Below the pieces are notes generated by a model. The model saw nothing but the letters and a program-made list of their open reading frames with translations, was not told where the DNA came from and searched no databases. A stretch of DNA of 64,000 bases from Ruminococcus sp. UBA4385 (GTDB taxonomy: Bacteria; Bacillota_A; Clostridia; Oscillospirales; Ruminococcaceae): the NCBI GenBank assembly GCA_002391065.1, contig DGRP01000008.1, positions 1-64,000 of the forward strand, read 5' to 3'. The translations under genes and the position numbers were made by a program. How positions within the stretch are numbered: position 1 is the stretch's first letter; each line of letters begins with the position of its first letter. Below, one piece after another: positions 42,409 through 51,076 of the stretch.

Positions 42409-44172
42409 CTATTTATCAGCTTTTAAGCGTTCTGCAAGCTCCTTATCGGGCTTGACTGTTATAGTGTAGTTGTTCACAAAGATCACCATACCGGGCTTTG
42501 CGCCGTTCGGCTTTTTTACGTTTTTTATGAAGGTGTAGTCCACATCGCAGCGTGATGACTCAGCCGCACTTGAATGGCAGGCAGCGATTACTGCAGCCTC
42601 CTCAACCGTTCTGTCGGGTGGGAACTCTCCCCCAAGCTCCGAGCAGCTGACTATAACATGGCTGCCCGTTATCTCCTTTGTGTGCAGCCAGAGATCGTTT
42701 TTCTCGCTCTGCTTGCAGGTGAGCATATCGTTCTGCTTATTGTTCCTGCCGACCCTTATCTCATATCCGTCCGAGGATATGAAACGAAGCGGCGGTGCCG
42801 CCTTTGCAGGCTTTCCCTTCTGACGGCCCCGTCTCAGGTAGCCCTGTTCACTGAGCTCTGCCCTTATTTCATCAAGCTCTCCCTCGGTTTTTGCTCTGGT
42901 GAGTGCATCATAGACAGACTCAAGATAGGCAGTCTCGTTCTCGCCCTCTTCGATCAACCCTGTAAGCATCTTCTGAGCAGTATCAAGCTTTTTGTATTCC
43001 TTATAGAACTTCTGTGCATTCTGATTAGGGCTAAGGCGCTTATCAAGCTTTATCTCCACCTCGGGAGAGCCCTCCTCATAGAAGTTCATGAGCTTCACCG
43101 AAGCGCTTCCCTTCTCTATCGCATAGAGGTTAGACATAATCAGGTCGCCCATTACCCTGTACTTATCTCTGTCAGCGCAGTCATCAAGCTCTAAACGCTG
43201 GTTTTTCACACGGCGTTTAGTTCTGTCAATAAGGGTGGACAAATGTCTGAAAAGGTCGCCTGCACGCTGTTTTGTGCGTGAGAGCGTATCTCTTCCCGAA
43301 TAGAAGCTGTCAAGAAGCTCGCCCGGGCTTTTGTAGTATGTACGCTCCATAAGCGAACCGAAATGCACTATATCGCAAAAGCAGAAGTCTCTCAGCCTGC
43401 CCTCGCTGTCAGTGAGGACAGTGTAGCGGTTTTCACCCGTCTGAACCTGCTCCCTGATTTTTGTGATATAAGCCCATATACGCTCCTTCGCTTCATCTGA
43501 AAGCTCCGCTGCCGTTACCTCGCCAACCTCGGCTAATGCCTCTATCTCATCGGCAAACACAGGTGAGATGCCCTCGCACGAAAGCATTATCGCCTTAGAC
43601 AAGCGCTTGCCCTCACAGGCGGAAAGCCTTTCAAAGAAAGCCTCTCTCTCACAGCCGAGAATGTCAAGCCTGTCCTCCCGTGACGGCCTTTCGTAGGTCA
43701 TACCCGGCAGCACCATGCGGTTTGCGGTCTCCTGACCGATGCGCTTTATGCTGTCGATTATTTTCTCTTCGGGTCTTGTGTAAAGTATAAGGTTTGAGCG
43801 CCTTCCCATAAGCTCTGCCGCAAGTGTGAGCTCACAGCGGTCGCCCATTTCGTCAGTGCCCTCCATATCAATGTATAGGATACGCTCAAAGCCGTCCTGC
43901 CTTATATCGGTGATCCTTGCCCCCGACAGGCGTTTTCTCATAAGCATACAAAACATCGGCGGAGTTTTCGGATTGTCGATCTCCGCCGAAGTGATATGTG
44001 CTCTCGCCGAGCCTGCCCCCGTATTTATCAGGAGCTTTTTAGCGCCCTCTCTGCCCCTGACGCTTATCAGAAGCTCCTCCCGTGAGGGCTGATATATCTT
44101 ATCAACTCTCCCGTCAATAAGACAGGAGAGTTCTTTCTTTATAAGGCTCAGATATATTCCGTCAAGTGCCAT
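42409..44172 (-). CDS. rqcH: RqcH ribosome quality control protein (NFACT family)
   Basis: 587-residue factor that binds stalled 50S subunits and adds alanine tails to nascent chains, marking them for degradation. Older annotations call it fibronectin-binding protein. NFACT-N domain at the start (MALDGIYLSLIKKEL, PPMFCMLMRKRLSG, ELMGRRSNLIL), a helix-hairpin-helix and long coiled coil in the middle (about 270-430), and the NFACT-R domain (about 450-560, with DLWLHTKEITGSHVIV and DYTFIKNVKKP). The Asp-Arg pair needed for tRNA recruitment in B. subtilis RqcH is Glu96-Arg97 here. Third gene of a translation-related minus-strand unit. Confidence 0.93.
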   Translation of the reverse strand: MALDGIYLSLIKKELSCLIDGRVDKIYQPSREELLISVRGREGAKKLLINTGAGSARAHITSAEIDNPKTPPMFCMLMRKRLSGARITDIRQDGFERILYIDMEGTDEMGDRCELTLAAELMGRRSNLILYTRPEEKIIDSIKRIGQETANRMVLPGMTYERPSREDRLDILGCEREAFFERLSACEGKRLSKAIMLSCEGISPVFADEIEALAEVGEVTAAELSDEAKERIWAYITKIREQVQTGENRYTVLTDSEGRLRDFCFCDIVHFGSLMERTYYKSPGELLDSFYSGRDTLSRTKQRAGDLFRHLSTLIDRTKRRVKNQRLELDDCADRDKYRVMGDLIMSNLYAIEKGSASVKLMNFYEEGSPEVEIKLDKRLSPNQNAQKFYKEYKKLDTAQKMLTGLIEEGENETAYLESVYDALTRAKTEGELDEIRAELSEQGYLRRGRQKGKPAKAAPPLRFISSDGYEIRVGRNNKQNDMLTCKQSEKNDLWLHTKEITGSHVIVSCSELGGEFPPDRTVEEAAVIAACHSSAAESSRCDVDYTFIKNVKKPNGAKPGMVIFVNNYTITVKPDKELAERLKADK

Positions 44173-44203
44173 TGGTCAAAAGCTGTCCTTTCATCGGGTA
44201 CTG

Positions 44204-44995
44204 TTACTTGATCTGCGGTCTTTTCTTTCCGACCTTTGTGGAATAGGAAAGGATATCGCAGTTGCTGTCAGCTACCTCAAACACAACATCGGCAAAGGTC
44301 TCGCTGAGCTTGCTCTGCATATAACTGCAGAAAATATTCTCAGTGTGGAAATGACCTGCATCAATTACACACATACCTGCATTGTGAGCATCTATGAACA
44401 CATCATGCTTTACATCTCCTGTGATGTAAGCATCACAGCCCTTTGAAAGAGCCTCCTTCATAAAGCTTCCGCCGCTTCCCGAGCATATACCTACGGTTCT
44501 TATAGGCTTATTTGTCCTATTATATCTGATAACAGTATTTCCGAGGTTTTCCTGTACAAGCTCAACAAAATCCGCCGAAGAATACTCTCTGTCCAGCCAG
44601 CAGATATTACCTGTAGTCTTTTCGCCCTCACTGCAGAGAGGCGCAATAGGTGTCATACCAAGCTCCTCGCAAAGTATGTCATTCATTACAGCGCTGTCAA
44701 AATTCGTATGAGCAGAAAGCGCCGAAATCTGATTCTGACAAAGCTTTACCACAGCGTCAGTGCCTCTCAGGGAGGTCACAGCTCCGAAAATTACAGGGTG
44801 ATGTGTAATGATAAGGTCCGCACCCTTTTTAGCCGCCTCCTCGACTACCTCTGTAGTGATATCAAGGGCGATCAGCGCCTTTGTTATGTCCTTGTCGCCG
44901 AACATTACGTTCATTCCGCTGTTGTCATAGCTCTCCTGAAGCGAGTACGGAGCTATTGTGTCGATGTAATTATAGATGTCTTTTACGTTTGGCAT
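44204..44995 (-). CDS. Nif3-like dinuclear metal protein (DUF34)
   Basis: 263 residues, the short form without the PII-like insertion. Metal ligand motifs: LIITHHPVIFGAV near residue 65, TNFD in SAHTNFDSA, and HFHTEN near the C-terminus. Family members form hexameric rings and bind two metals; proposed roles include GTP cyclohydrolase-like or metal-handling activity but none is settled. Overlaps trmK by 13 bases, the gene pair conserved across Firmicutes. Confidence 0.9.
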   Translation of the reverse strand: MPNVKDIYNYIDTIAPYSLQESYDNSGMNVMFGDKDITKALIALDITTEVVEEAAKKGADLIITHHPVIFGAVTSLRGTDAVVKLCQNQISALSAHTNFDSAVMNDILCEELGMTPIAPLCSEGEKTTGNICWLDREYSSADFVELVQENLGNTVIRYNRTNKPIRTVGICSGSGGSFMKEALSKGCDAYITGDVKHDVFIDAHNAGMCVIDAGHFHTENIFCSYMQSKLSETFADVVFEVADSNCDILSYSTKVGKKRPQIK

Positions 44996-45663
44996 GATGA
45001 TACCCCTTTTCTTTTCTGTTTTGTTATATTCAAAAGCCTCTCTCCGAGGGCTTTTTTATCCTCCGAGCCGAGCATTCCCCTTGCAGCTCTCTCAAGTCTG
45101 TCGCATTGACGGAGAATATATTCTCTCGCCTCAGCTGTATCGGGCTTTACAAGTCCGAAATACAAATATTCATCGTTACAGCCGTAAGCCCTCTCTCCCG
45201 AGAAGCGCCCCGACATAACCGTATATGCAAACCTGCCCGAAATGCAGGCCTCTTCCCTCTTCACTGCAAAGCCCTTATCCCACAGCCACTGCCTGAGATA
45301 CTCGGGCTTGCTCATAGGCTGCATAACTATGTTTACCGAGCCGTCACGAAGCTTCATGCACCTGCCCAGAATATCAGCAATGAGCTCTCCGCCCATGCCT
45401 GCAAGCACTATATCTGTAACGCCCTCAAGCGGTACACTGTCAAGCCCGTCCGAAAGAACGGTCCTTATCCTGTCTCCGAGCCCCTGTGCCCTGATATGCT
45501 CCTCGGCAGATGCAAGCGGTCTCTCTCCGATGTCGCAGGCAAGCGCCCTTTCACACCTGCCCTCCTTCACAAGAAAACACGGCAGATACCCGTGATCCGT
45601 TCCCACATCGCAGACATAAGCGCCCTCAACAAGCTCTGCACAGAGCTTTAATCTGTTGTCCAT
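44983..45663 (-). CDS. trmK: tRNA (adenine(22)-N1)-methyltransferase TrmK
   Basis: 226-residue SAM-dependent enzyme that methylates A22 in the D-loop of tRNA. SAM-binding motif CDVGTDHGYLPCFLV near residue 19 and catalytic-region VLAGMGGELIADIL; C-terminal helical domain with the REYILRQCDRLERAA segment. First gene of the trmK-nif3-rqcH unit; no promoter is evident between it and the DUF1858 gene, so read-through may contribute. Confidence 0.92.
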   Translation of the reverse strand: MDNRLKLCAELVEGAYVCDVGTDHGYLPCFLVKEGRCERALACDIGERPLASAEEHIRAQGLGDRIRTVLSDGLDSVPLEGVTDIVLAGMGGELIADILGRCMKLRDGSVNIVMQPMSKPEYLRQWLWDKGFAVKREEACISGRFAYTVMSGRFSGERAYGCNDEYLYFGLVKPDTAEAREYILRQCDRLERAARGMLGSEDKKALGERLLNITKQKRKGVSSCQT

Positions 45664-45675
45664 ATTTCACATCCT

Positions 45676-45714
45676 AAAAAACAACCGCAGTACCGTCATA
45701 GGAAGATACTGCGG
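45676..45714 (-). terminator. Terminator of the DUF1858 gene
   Basis: 8-bp stem (45685-45692 with 45707-45714), large loop; T-rich tail on the minus strand. Probably leaky since trmK begins right after it. Confidence 0.65.
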
Positions 45715-45722
45715 AAAGGGAC

Positions 45723-45926
45723 TTAACCTGCGAAATGCGCATTAAGCTTAGCTATCAGCTCTTCGGGGTCAACGCCGTGAACCATGCAGGCCTCTTCAAC
45801 AGTCTCTCCCCTTGAAGCAGGACAGTAAAGACAGTGCATACCCATTTCCATAAAGAAAGGTGCTGTATTCTCATCAGCGTCCATAATGTCGCCGATAACT
45901 GTATCCTTGGTTACTGTAAAAGCCAT
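45723..45926 (-). CDS. DUF1858 redox-disulfide protein
   Basis: 67 residues, the whole protein being a DUF1858 domain (hybrid-cluster-protein-associated redox disulfide domain). The MGMHCLYCPASRGETVEEAC segment carries the conserved C-x-x-C pair (Cys33 and Cys36) and a third Cys. Family members are thought to act in small redox relays; function not established. AAGGAGG precedes the ATG and a consensus promoter lies 35 bases upstream. Confidence 0.92.
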   Translation of the reverse strand: MAFTVTKDTVIGDIMDADENTAPFFMEMGMHCLYCPASRGETVEEACMVHGVDPEELIAKLNAHFAG

Positions 45927-45958
45927 TTTCTTATCCTCCTTTTTTGTTCGCTACATCT

Positions 45959-45987
45959 ATTATAACCAATTACAATGCAAATTTCAA
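45959..45987 (-). promoter_or_regulatory. Promoter of the DUF1858 gene
   Basis: On the minus strand TTGAAA (45987-45982), 17-bp spacer, TATAAT (45964-45959). Confidence 0.8.
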
Positions 45988-46344
45988 TTACCAATCTGTT
46001 AACAATACAAGCCCATGAACTATTTATCCACACTATCTTGTGCCGAATTCTCACTCCTGTCCGCACAAGCCCACTGCATTTTGTGGTTTTGTGCAATTCA
46101 GACAGTTTTTTTACCGCAAAGATGCTATATAAAACGATTTCGGAATCAAAATCGCCAAAGGAAAAATATTTCCGAAGAATTTTCAGAAAATTAACATTTT
46201 TTGAAATGTAATAATTAAAATAAGTAACTAAAAAATATGTAACCGAAAATTAACCCCTCTTTCCAAAGAGCTTCAAGCCTTCCCGAAGGGTTTTGTAAAA
46301 TCTGACGAAGTTGTTAAAAAAATCCGACTTTTTGTGAAATTCTA

Positions 46345-46373
46345 TTGACGTATACTATATATTGTGATAAAAT
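46345..46373 (+). promoter_or_regulatory. Upstream promoter in the mraZ leader region
   Basis: TTGACG (46345-46350), 17-bp spacer, TAAAAT (46368-46373). It lies 340 bases before mraZ and directly before a strong hairpin. The preceding 46000-46340 stretch is AT-rich with one perfect DnaA box (TTATCCACA, 46024-46032) and no gene. Confidence 0.65.
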
Positions 46374-46379
46374 CATTAC

Positions 46380-46460
46380 AGAGGGAAAGCGCCAAGGCGT
46401 CATTGCCGATGCCCCGGGCAGCTCTTGAAAGGGCTGCAGGGGCATCAAAAATTTTGTCGG
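46380..46460 (+). ncRNA. Candidate structured leader or small RNA
   Basis: Begins at the expected start of the 46345-46373 promoter. GATGCCCC (46408-46415) pairs with GGGGCATC (46439-46446), and inside it GCAGCTC pairs with GGGCTGC with one G-T pair, giving about 15 bp in total and a TTGAAA loop. An A/T stretch (AAAAATTTTG) follows. No known riboswitch class was recognised. Confidence 0.4.
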
Positions 46461-46605
46461 TTTTGCATTAACAAAAAGTTTACAAATTACAATTAAGTTA
46501 CAAAATCCGATAAAATTGTTACAGAAGTTCCGCTAAATCGGCGCTGAAAAATTTGCCTGTCCGAAAAAATTCCCTGTCGAAACCGAGGTTTGGGGAAAAT
46601 TACTG

Positions 46606-46634
46606 TTGCAATTTTTGGCTCAATAGTGTATAAT
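46606..46634 (+). promoter_or_regulatory. Main mraZ promoter
   Basis: TTGCAA (46606-46611), 17-bp spacer, TATAAT (46629-46634), about 80 bases before mraZ. Confidence 0.8.
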
Positions 46635-46644
46635 GGGTACAAGA

Positions 46645-46690
46645 AGTGTATTTTAGTGCATTTCTGTGCATAAAAGTGCTTTGCGAGTGC
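46645..46690 (+). promoter_or_regulatory. Probable MraZ operator: five GTG boxes
   Basis: AGTGTA, AGTGCA, TGTGCA, AGTGCT and AGTGCA have their GTG at 46646, 46656, 46666, 46676 and 46687, a spacing of 10, 10, 10 and 11 bases. MraZ proteins bind short direct repeats at one helical turn in front of their own gene. The series lies just after the start of transcription. Confidence 0.7.
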
Positions 46691-46715
46691 AAAAATCAGC
46701 AGGAGGTGAACGGCT

Positions 46716-47144
46716 TTGGAGGGCTTATTGCTCAGCGGACTGAACAATGTAACTATGGACTCAAAAGGGCGTATCACATTCCCTGCGAAATTCCGAGAGG
46801 CTCTGGGGAGTCGGTTCACGATAACAAAGGGTCTTGACGGCTGCTTGTTTGTGTACTCAACGGAGGACTTTGATAAGCTTGGCGAGAAGATCAGGGCTTT
46901 GCCTATGGCTAAGGCGAGAACGCTTCAGAGAACGTTTATGGCATGGGCCTGTGAGGTTGAAACGGACAAGCAGGGGAAGCTGCTGATACCGAAGGAGCTG
47001 CGTGAAACGGCAGGCCTTGGGAAGGACATTGTAGTGGCAGGTGTTACCGACCGCTGCGAGATATGGGACAAGGCTCGCTGGAATGAATATAATGCAAAAG
47101 CCGAAGAAATACTTGCCGAAACGCTTGAGGGGCTGGACATCTGA
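46716..47144 (+). CDS. mraZ: Transcriptional regulator MraZ
   Basis: 142-residue AbrB-fold regulator of the division and cell wall cluster, which it represses. Two tandem MraZ modules carry the signatures NNVTMDSKGRITFPAKFRE and CEVETDKQGKLLIPKELRE. TTG start at 46716, seven bases after AGGAGGTG; no ATG fits. Its stop overlaps the rsmH start by one base. The GTG box series upstream indicates autoregulation. Confidence 0.95.
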   Translation: MEGLLLSGLNNVTMDSKGRITFPAKFREALGSRFTITKGLDGCLFVYSTEDFDKLGEKIRALPMAKARTLQRTFMAWACEVETDKQGKLLIPKELRETAGLGKDIVVAGVTDRCEIWDKARWNEYNAKAEEILAETLEGLDI

Positions 47145-48094
47145 TGGAATTCGAGCATATACCCGTGCTTCTTGAGGAAGTGCTCGAGGGACTGGATATT
47201 AAGGCTGACGGTGTTTACTTTGACGGCACTGTGGGCGGTGCGGGACACTCGCTGAGGATAGCTCAGAGGCTCGACCCCGAAAAGGGCGGAAGGCTTCTCT
47301 GCTCGGACAGGGATCCGGAGGCTGCAAATGTTGCAAGAGAGAGGCTTAAAGGGCTGCCTGCGCAGGTGTTCGACGGAAACTATGATGAGGTTGACCGCTT
47401 TCTTGAAGAAGCAGGTGTTGACGGACTTGACGGGATACTGCTTGATCTCGGAGTTTCGTCTTATCAGCTTGATAATGCGGAGAGGGGCTTTTCGTACCAC
47501 AATGACGCTCCGCTTGATATGAGGATGTCATCGAACGGCCTTTCGGCAAGAGATGTTGTGAATGAGTATGAGCAGAAAAGGCTCATGAAGATACTTTTTG
47601 ACTACGGCGAAGAGAAATTTGCGCCGAGGATAGCGCAGGCTATCGTGAAGAGACGTGAGCAGGCCCCGATAGAGACTACGGGAGAGCTTGCTGAGATCGT
47701 CAGGAGCGCTGTGCCGCAGAAGGCAAGGCGTGATAAAAATCCATGCAAGAAAACGTTTCAGGCAATAAGGATCGAGGTAAACGATGAGTTCGGGCACCTT
47801 GACACCGCCCTTGACAAGTGCTTCGATGCGCTGAATGCAGGCGGAAGACTCTGCGTGATAACGTTTCATTCGTTAGAGGACAGGATAGTTAAGCAGAGGT
47901 TTAAGACCTTTACTCAGGGCTGTATCTGTCCGCCCGATTTTCCGCAGTGCGTCTGCGGAAGAACTCCAAGCGGAAGGCTTGTGACCAGAAAGCCCGTTGA
48001 GGCAAGTGCCGAGGAGCTTGAGCGCAACAGCAGAAGCAGAAGCGCAAAGCTTCGGGTGATAGAAAAGCTTGGAGAGAGACAGCCGATCGTTTAA
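47144..48094 (+). CDS. rsmH: 16S rRNA (cytosine(1402)-N4)-methyltransferase
   Basis: 316 residues; methylates N4 of C1402 in the ribosomal P site. Family landmarks: HIPVLLEEVLEGL, DGTVGGAGHS (SAM loop), DGILLDLGVSSYQLDNAERGFSY, and CVITFHSLEDRIVKQRF near the C-terminus. Second gene of the cluster, translationally coupled to mraZ, as in nearly all bacteria. Confidence 0.97.
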   Translation: MEFEHIPVLLEEVLEGLDIKADGVYFDGTVGGAGHSLRIAQRLDPEKGGRLLCSDRDPEAANVARERLKGLPAQVFDGNYDEVDRFLEEAGVDGLDGILLDLGVSSYQLDNAERGFSYHNDAPLDMRMSSNGLSARDVVNEYEQKRLMKILFDYGEEKFAPRIAQAIVKRREQAPIETTGELAEIVRSAVPQKARRDKNPCKKTFQAIRIEVNDEFGHLDTALDKCFDALNAGGRLCVITFHSLEDRIVKQRFKTFTQGCICPPDFPQCVCGRTPSGRLVTRKPVEASAEELERNSRSRSAKLRVIEKLGERQPIV

Positions 48095-48115
48095 CGGCAG
48101 ATCAGAGGTGATTTT

Positions 48116-48577
48116 ATGGCAAAGATACATAACCTGGCTTACGATTACGCACAGGAGCCTCAGACTGAAGAGGCAGTACAGCCCAAGGTGTCTCCGAAGC
48201 CGAAGCACAAGAGAGCTTCGGTGCTGGGAGTGCTTGCGCTTTCGGTAATTGCGCTGGCTTTGTTCTCTGCTATGATGTTCGGAAGGGTTGAGATCTCAAA
48301 GCTCATCTCCGAGCAGACAACTCAGCTTGAAGAGCTTGAAAAGCTCCAGAGCGAGAATATAAGCTTACAGTCTGAGCTTGCTCAGAAGAAAAATATGACA
48401 AAGGTCGAGGAATATGCAGAAGAAAAGCTCGGCTTGCAGAAGCTCGACAAGACACAGACCGAGTATATACGGCTCGAAACACAGGACAAGGCATCGGTGG
48501 TCAAGAATGATGATGACAATGTGTTTGTCAGAATAAAGAACTGGTTCGGCTCGGTGCTGGAATATATCGGACTATAG
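48116..48577 (+). CDS. ftsL: Division protein FtsL-like
   Basis: 153-residue bitopic protein: cytoplasmic basic N-terminus of about 35 residues, one membrane helix (about 41-62) and a coiled coil outside (about 65-110, ISEQTTQLEELEKLQSENISLQ is broken as heptads). FtsL proteins are poorly conserved; the place between rsmH and the class B PBP and the topology support the call. It would form the FtsQLB complex with the FtsQ encoded downstream. Confidence 0.85.
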   Translation: MAKIHNLAYDYAQEPQTEEAVQPKVSPKPKHKRASVLGVLALSVIALALFSAMMFGRVEISKLISEQTTQLEELEKLQSENISLQSELAQKKNMTKVEEYAEEKLGLQKLDKTQTEYIRLETQDKASVVKNDDDNVFVRIKNWFGSVLEYIGL

Positions 48578-48700
48578 TGAATAAAATACTTAATGGGAAA
48601 GTTAGGGACATTTACTTGTGCTTAGCTTTCTTGTTCTATATGATTTTATGACGCAAGAGAGAAAATGCGTCCCTTATGCAAAGATTTTGAGGAGAAAACT

Positions 48701-51034
48701 ATGTCAAAAAGACCCACAGCCATAATGAAAAGAAGGCTTACAATCTGGCTTACGATACCGTTTGCGGTACTGCTCGTTTATATCGTGATCACGATATTCA
48801 CCGTATCGGTCAAGGACGGAAAAAAATGGCAGACGCTTGCTAATTCACAGCAGCTGCAGAGCACCTCTGTATCGGCGGCAAGAGGCACTATCTATGACAG
48901 AAACGGTACGGTGCTTGCTCAGAGCGCAACAGTCTATACCGTGTATGTTGACCCTAAAATGCTGGAAGGGATACTCGAAAACAAGGACAAAACGATAAAA
49001 GAGCTTAAAGATGCTATCGCAACCGAGGAGAGCGACAAGGAAAGAGCTGCCTATCAGGAGCAGCTTGACAAAACGCTCAGCTCAAAGGAGAGCCTTGATA
49101 AGCTTGTTGAGTTCCTCTCGCTGACGCTTGAGATAGACACCGCTGAAATGCGTGAGAAGCTCACCGATACCAGCACTCAGTACATCGTGCTGAAAAAAGA
49201 GGTCGAAAAGACCCTTGCTGACAAGATTGAGAAAAAGCTGAATGAGCTTGACCTCGACGGTGTAAGGTGCGACCCCACCACAAAGAGAATATATCCCGAA
49301 AATTCGCTGGCAGCGAACGTGCTCGGACATACCGACTATGACGGAAACGGTATTTACGGACTTGAAGCCTACTATGATGACTACCTCGCAGGTGTTGACG
49401 GAAGAGTTATCACTGCGAAGGCAAATGACGGCACCGAGATACCCTACCGCTACAAACAGGCTTATGAGGCTCAGGACGGAGATAACCTCACGCTGAACCT
49501 TGATGCGAATATGCAGTACGTCCTCGAAAAGGAGCTGCAGGCAGCTTACGAGAAAAACCGGCCTACCGACAGGATATGCGGCATTATCATGAACCCGAAA
49601 ACAGGTGCGGTATACGCTATGGCGACCTGCTACAGCTATGACCCGAATGAGCCTGCTCACATTACCGATGATGCTGCCGCCGAAAAGCTTTCGGGGCTTG
49701 ATGAGAACAGCGATGCCTACCACGATATCGCTCTTGATGCATGGAGCACTCAGTGGAAAAACAAGGCTATCTCCGAGACCTATAACCCCGGCTCGGTATT
49801 CAAGGTAATTGTCGGTGCTTCGGCAGTTGAGGAAAAGGTCATCGACCTTGATGAGACCTTCCCCTGCAACACCGTTATTCAGGTCGAGGACACCTCGTTC
49901 CACTGCTGGTCAACTACCGACCACGGCCCTCAGAACCTCGCACTTGCAATGCTCAACTCCTGCAACCCTGTATTCGTACAGATAGGTCAGAAGCTCGGCG
50001 ACAAGAAGTTCGACCAGTATTTCAGTGCCTTCGGCTTCAGAGAGCTCACAGGCATAGACCTCCCCGGCGAGGTAAATTCAATCAACATAAACCTTACGGA
50101 TTACGGCCCTGTTGAGCTTGCTTCAAGCTCCTTCGGTCAGACCAATAAGGTCACTCCGATACAGATGATAACCGCCTACAGCGCCTGCGTTAACGGCGGA
50201 TACCTTGTTCAGCCGCAGGTGGTTGACAGGATAACAGACGCTAACGGAAACGTTGTAAAGGACAACGACACCGTCATCAAAAGACAGGTAATTTCGGAAG
50301 AGACCTCAGCTACAATGAGAGAGATACTCAAGGGCGTTGTTGAAGGTCAGCCCGATTCAAACTGCTATATCAAGGGCTACAGCATCGGCGGAAAGTCGGG
50401 TACCTCACAGAAGCTTGATGAGGACCCCAAGGGCGAGACCTATGTATCTTCATACTGTGCCTTCGCTCCTGCCGAGGATCCCGAGATAATAATGCTCGTC
50501 ATGGTAGACCACCCGACAGGTGAGCAGTTCTACGGAAGTCAGGTAGCTGCCCCTATCTGCGTGAACGTACTCAAGGATGTTCTTCCTTACATGGGAATGT
50601 TCCCCGAGTACACAGCAGAGGAGCTCGCTGAGCTTCAGGTAAGCGTGCCGAACGTTGAGTATTACGAGCTTGACGAGGCGACCAAGACGCTTGAAGACCT
50701 CGGACTTGAAGTCAAGGTTATGGGCGAGGGCAATACAGTAAAGGCTCAGATACCTGCATCTGTAAAGGTCGAAAGCGGAAGCTCGGTAGTTCTTTATACC
50801 GAGGATAACACCGAGTATGAGACCGTCACAGTGCCGAATCTGAAGGGACTGACTAAAGAGCAGGCGAAAAACACGCTTGCCGATTACGGTCTGAACCTTA
50901 CGGCCGAGGGCTCGGGCAGTGACGAGGAAAACGCCTACGCAAAAGACGATCAGAGCGTTGAAGCAGGAAAACGTGTACCTATGGGTACGGCGATCTCAGT
51001 AACCTTCGGTCCTGCCGAGGTAGGCTCACAGTAA
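48701..51034 (+). CDS. Class B penicillin-binding protein with PASTA domains (FtsI/SpoVD type)
   Basis: 777-residue septal transpeptidase. Membrane helix about 14-36, N-terminal pedestal with RGTIYDRNG (61-69) typical of class B, transpeptidase domain about 285-620 with Ser365-V-F-Lys368, Ser420-C-Asn422 and Lys565-Ser566-Gly567, then two PASTA domains (about 640-705 and 706-774). A Lys/Glu-rich insertion (about 90-135) enlarges the pedestal. Start chosen at 48701 for its GAGGAG site; the frame is open for 12 codons before. PASTA domains point to the FtsI/SpoVD group; only one such gene is in the cluster, so it probably serves vegetative division. Confidence 0.93.
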   Translation: MSKRPTAIMKRRLTIWLTIPFAVLLVYIVITIFTVSVKDGKKWQTLANSQQLQSTSVSAARGTIYDRNGTVLAQSATVYTVYVDPKMLEGILENKDKTIKELKDAIATEESDKERAAYQEQLDKTLSSKESLDKLVEFLSLTLEIDTAEMREKLTDTSTQYIVLKKEVEKTLADKIEKKLNELDLDGVRCDPTTKRIYPENSLAANVLGHTDYDGNGIYGLEAYYDDYLAGVDGRVITAKANDGTEIPYRYKQAYEAQDGDNLTLNLDANMQYVLEKELQAAYEKNRPTDRICGIIMNPKTGAVYAMATCYSYDPNEPAHITDDAAAEKLSGLDENSDAYHDIALDAWSTQWKNKAISETYNPGSVFKVIVGASAVEEKVIDLDETFPCNTVIQVEDTSFHCWSTTDHGPQNLALAMLNSCNPVFVQIGQKLGDKKFDQYFSAFGFRELTGIDLPGEVNSININLTDYGPVELASSSFGQTNKVTPIQMITAYSACVNGGYLVQPQVVDRITDANGNVVKDNDTVIKRQVISEETSATMREILKGVVEGQPDSNCYIKGYSIGGKSGTSQKLDEDPKGETYVSSYCAFAPAEDPEIIMLVMVDHPTGEQFYGSQVAAPICVNVLKDVLPYMGMFPEYTAEELAELQVSVPNVEYYELDEATKTLEDLGLEVKVMGEGNTVKAQIPASVKVESGSSVVLYTEDNTEYETVTVPNLKGLTKEQAKNTLADYGLNLTAEGSGSDEENAYAKDDQSVEAGKRVPMGTAISVTFGPAEVGSQ

Positions 51035-51076
51035 GACATCAAAAGGAGGAAGCGTACAGCAGTACGCCGCAGAATT

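Noticed and set aside
46024..46032. Perfect DnaA box TTATCCACA before the mraZ region
   Set aside because: Only one copy and no dnaA, dnaN or AT-rich unwinding repeat nearby, so not an origin; a single box occurs by chance or for local regulation.
46380..46460. Known riboswitch classes for the hairpin upstream of mraZ
   Set aside because: Compared by eye with c-di-AMP, c-di-GMP, ZTP, fluoride, TPP, FMN, SAM and THF motifs; conserved cores were not present, so it was left as an unclassified candidate.
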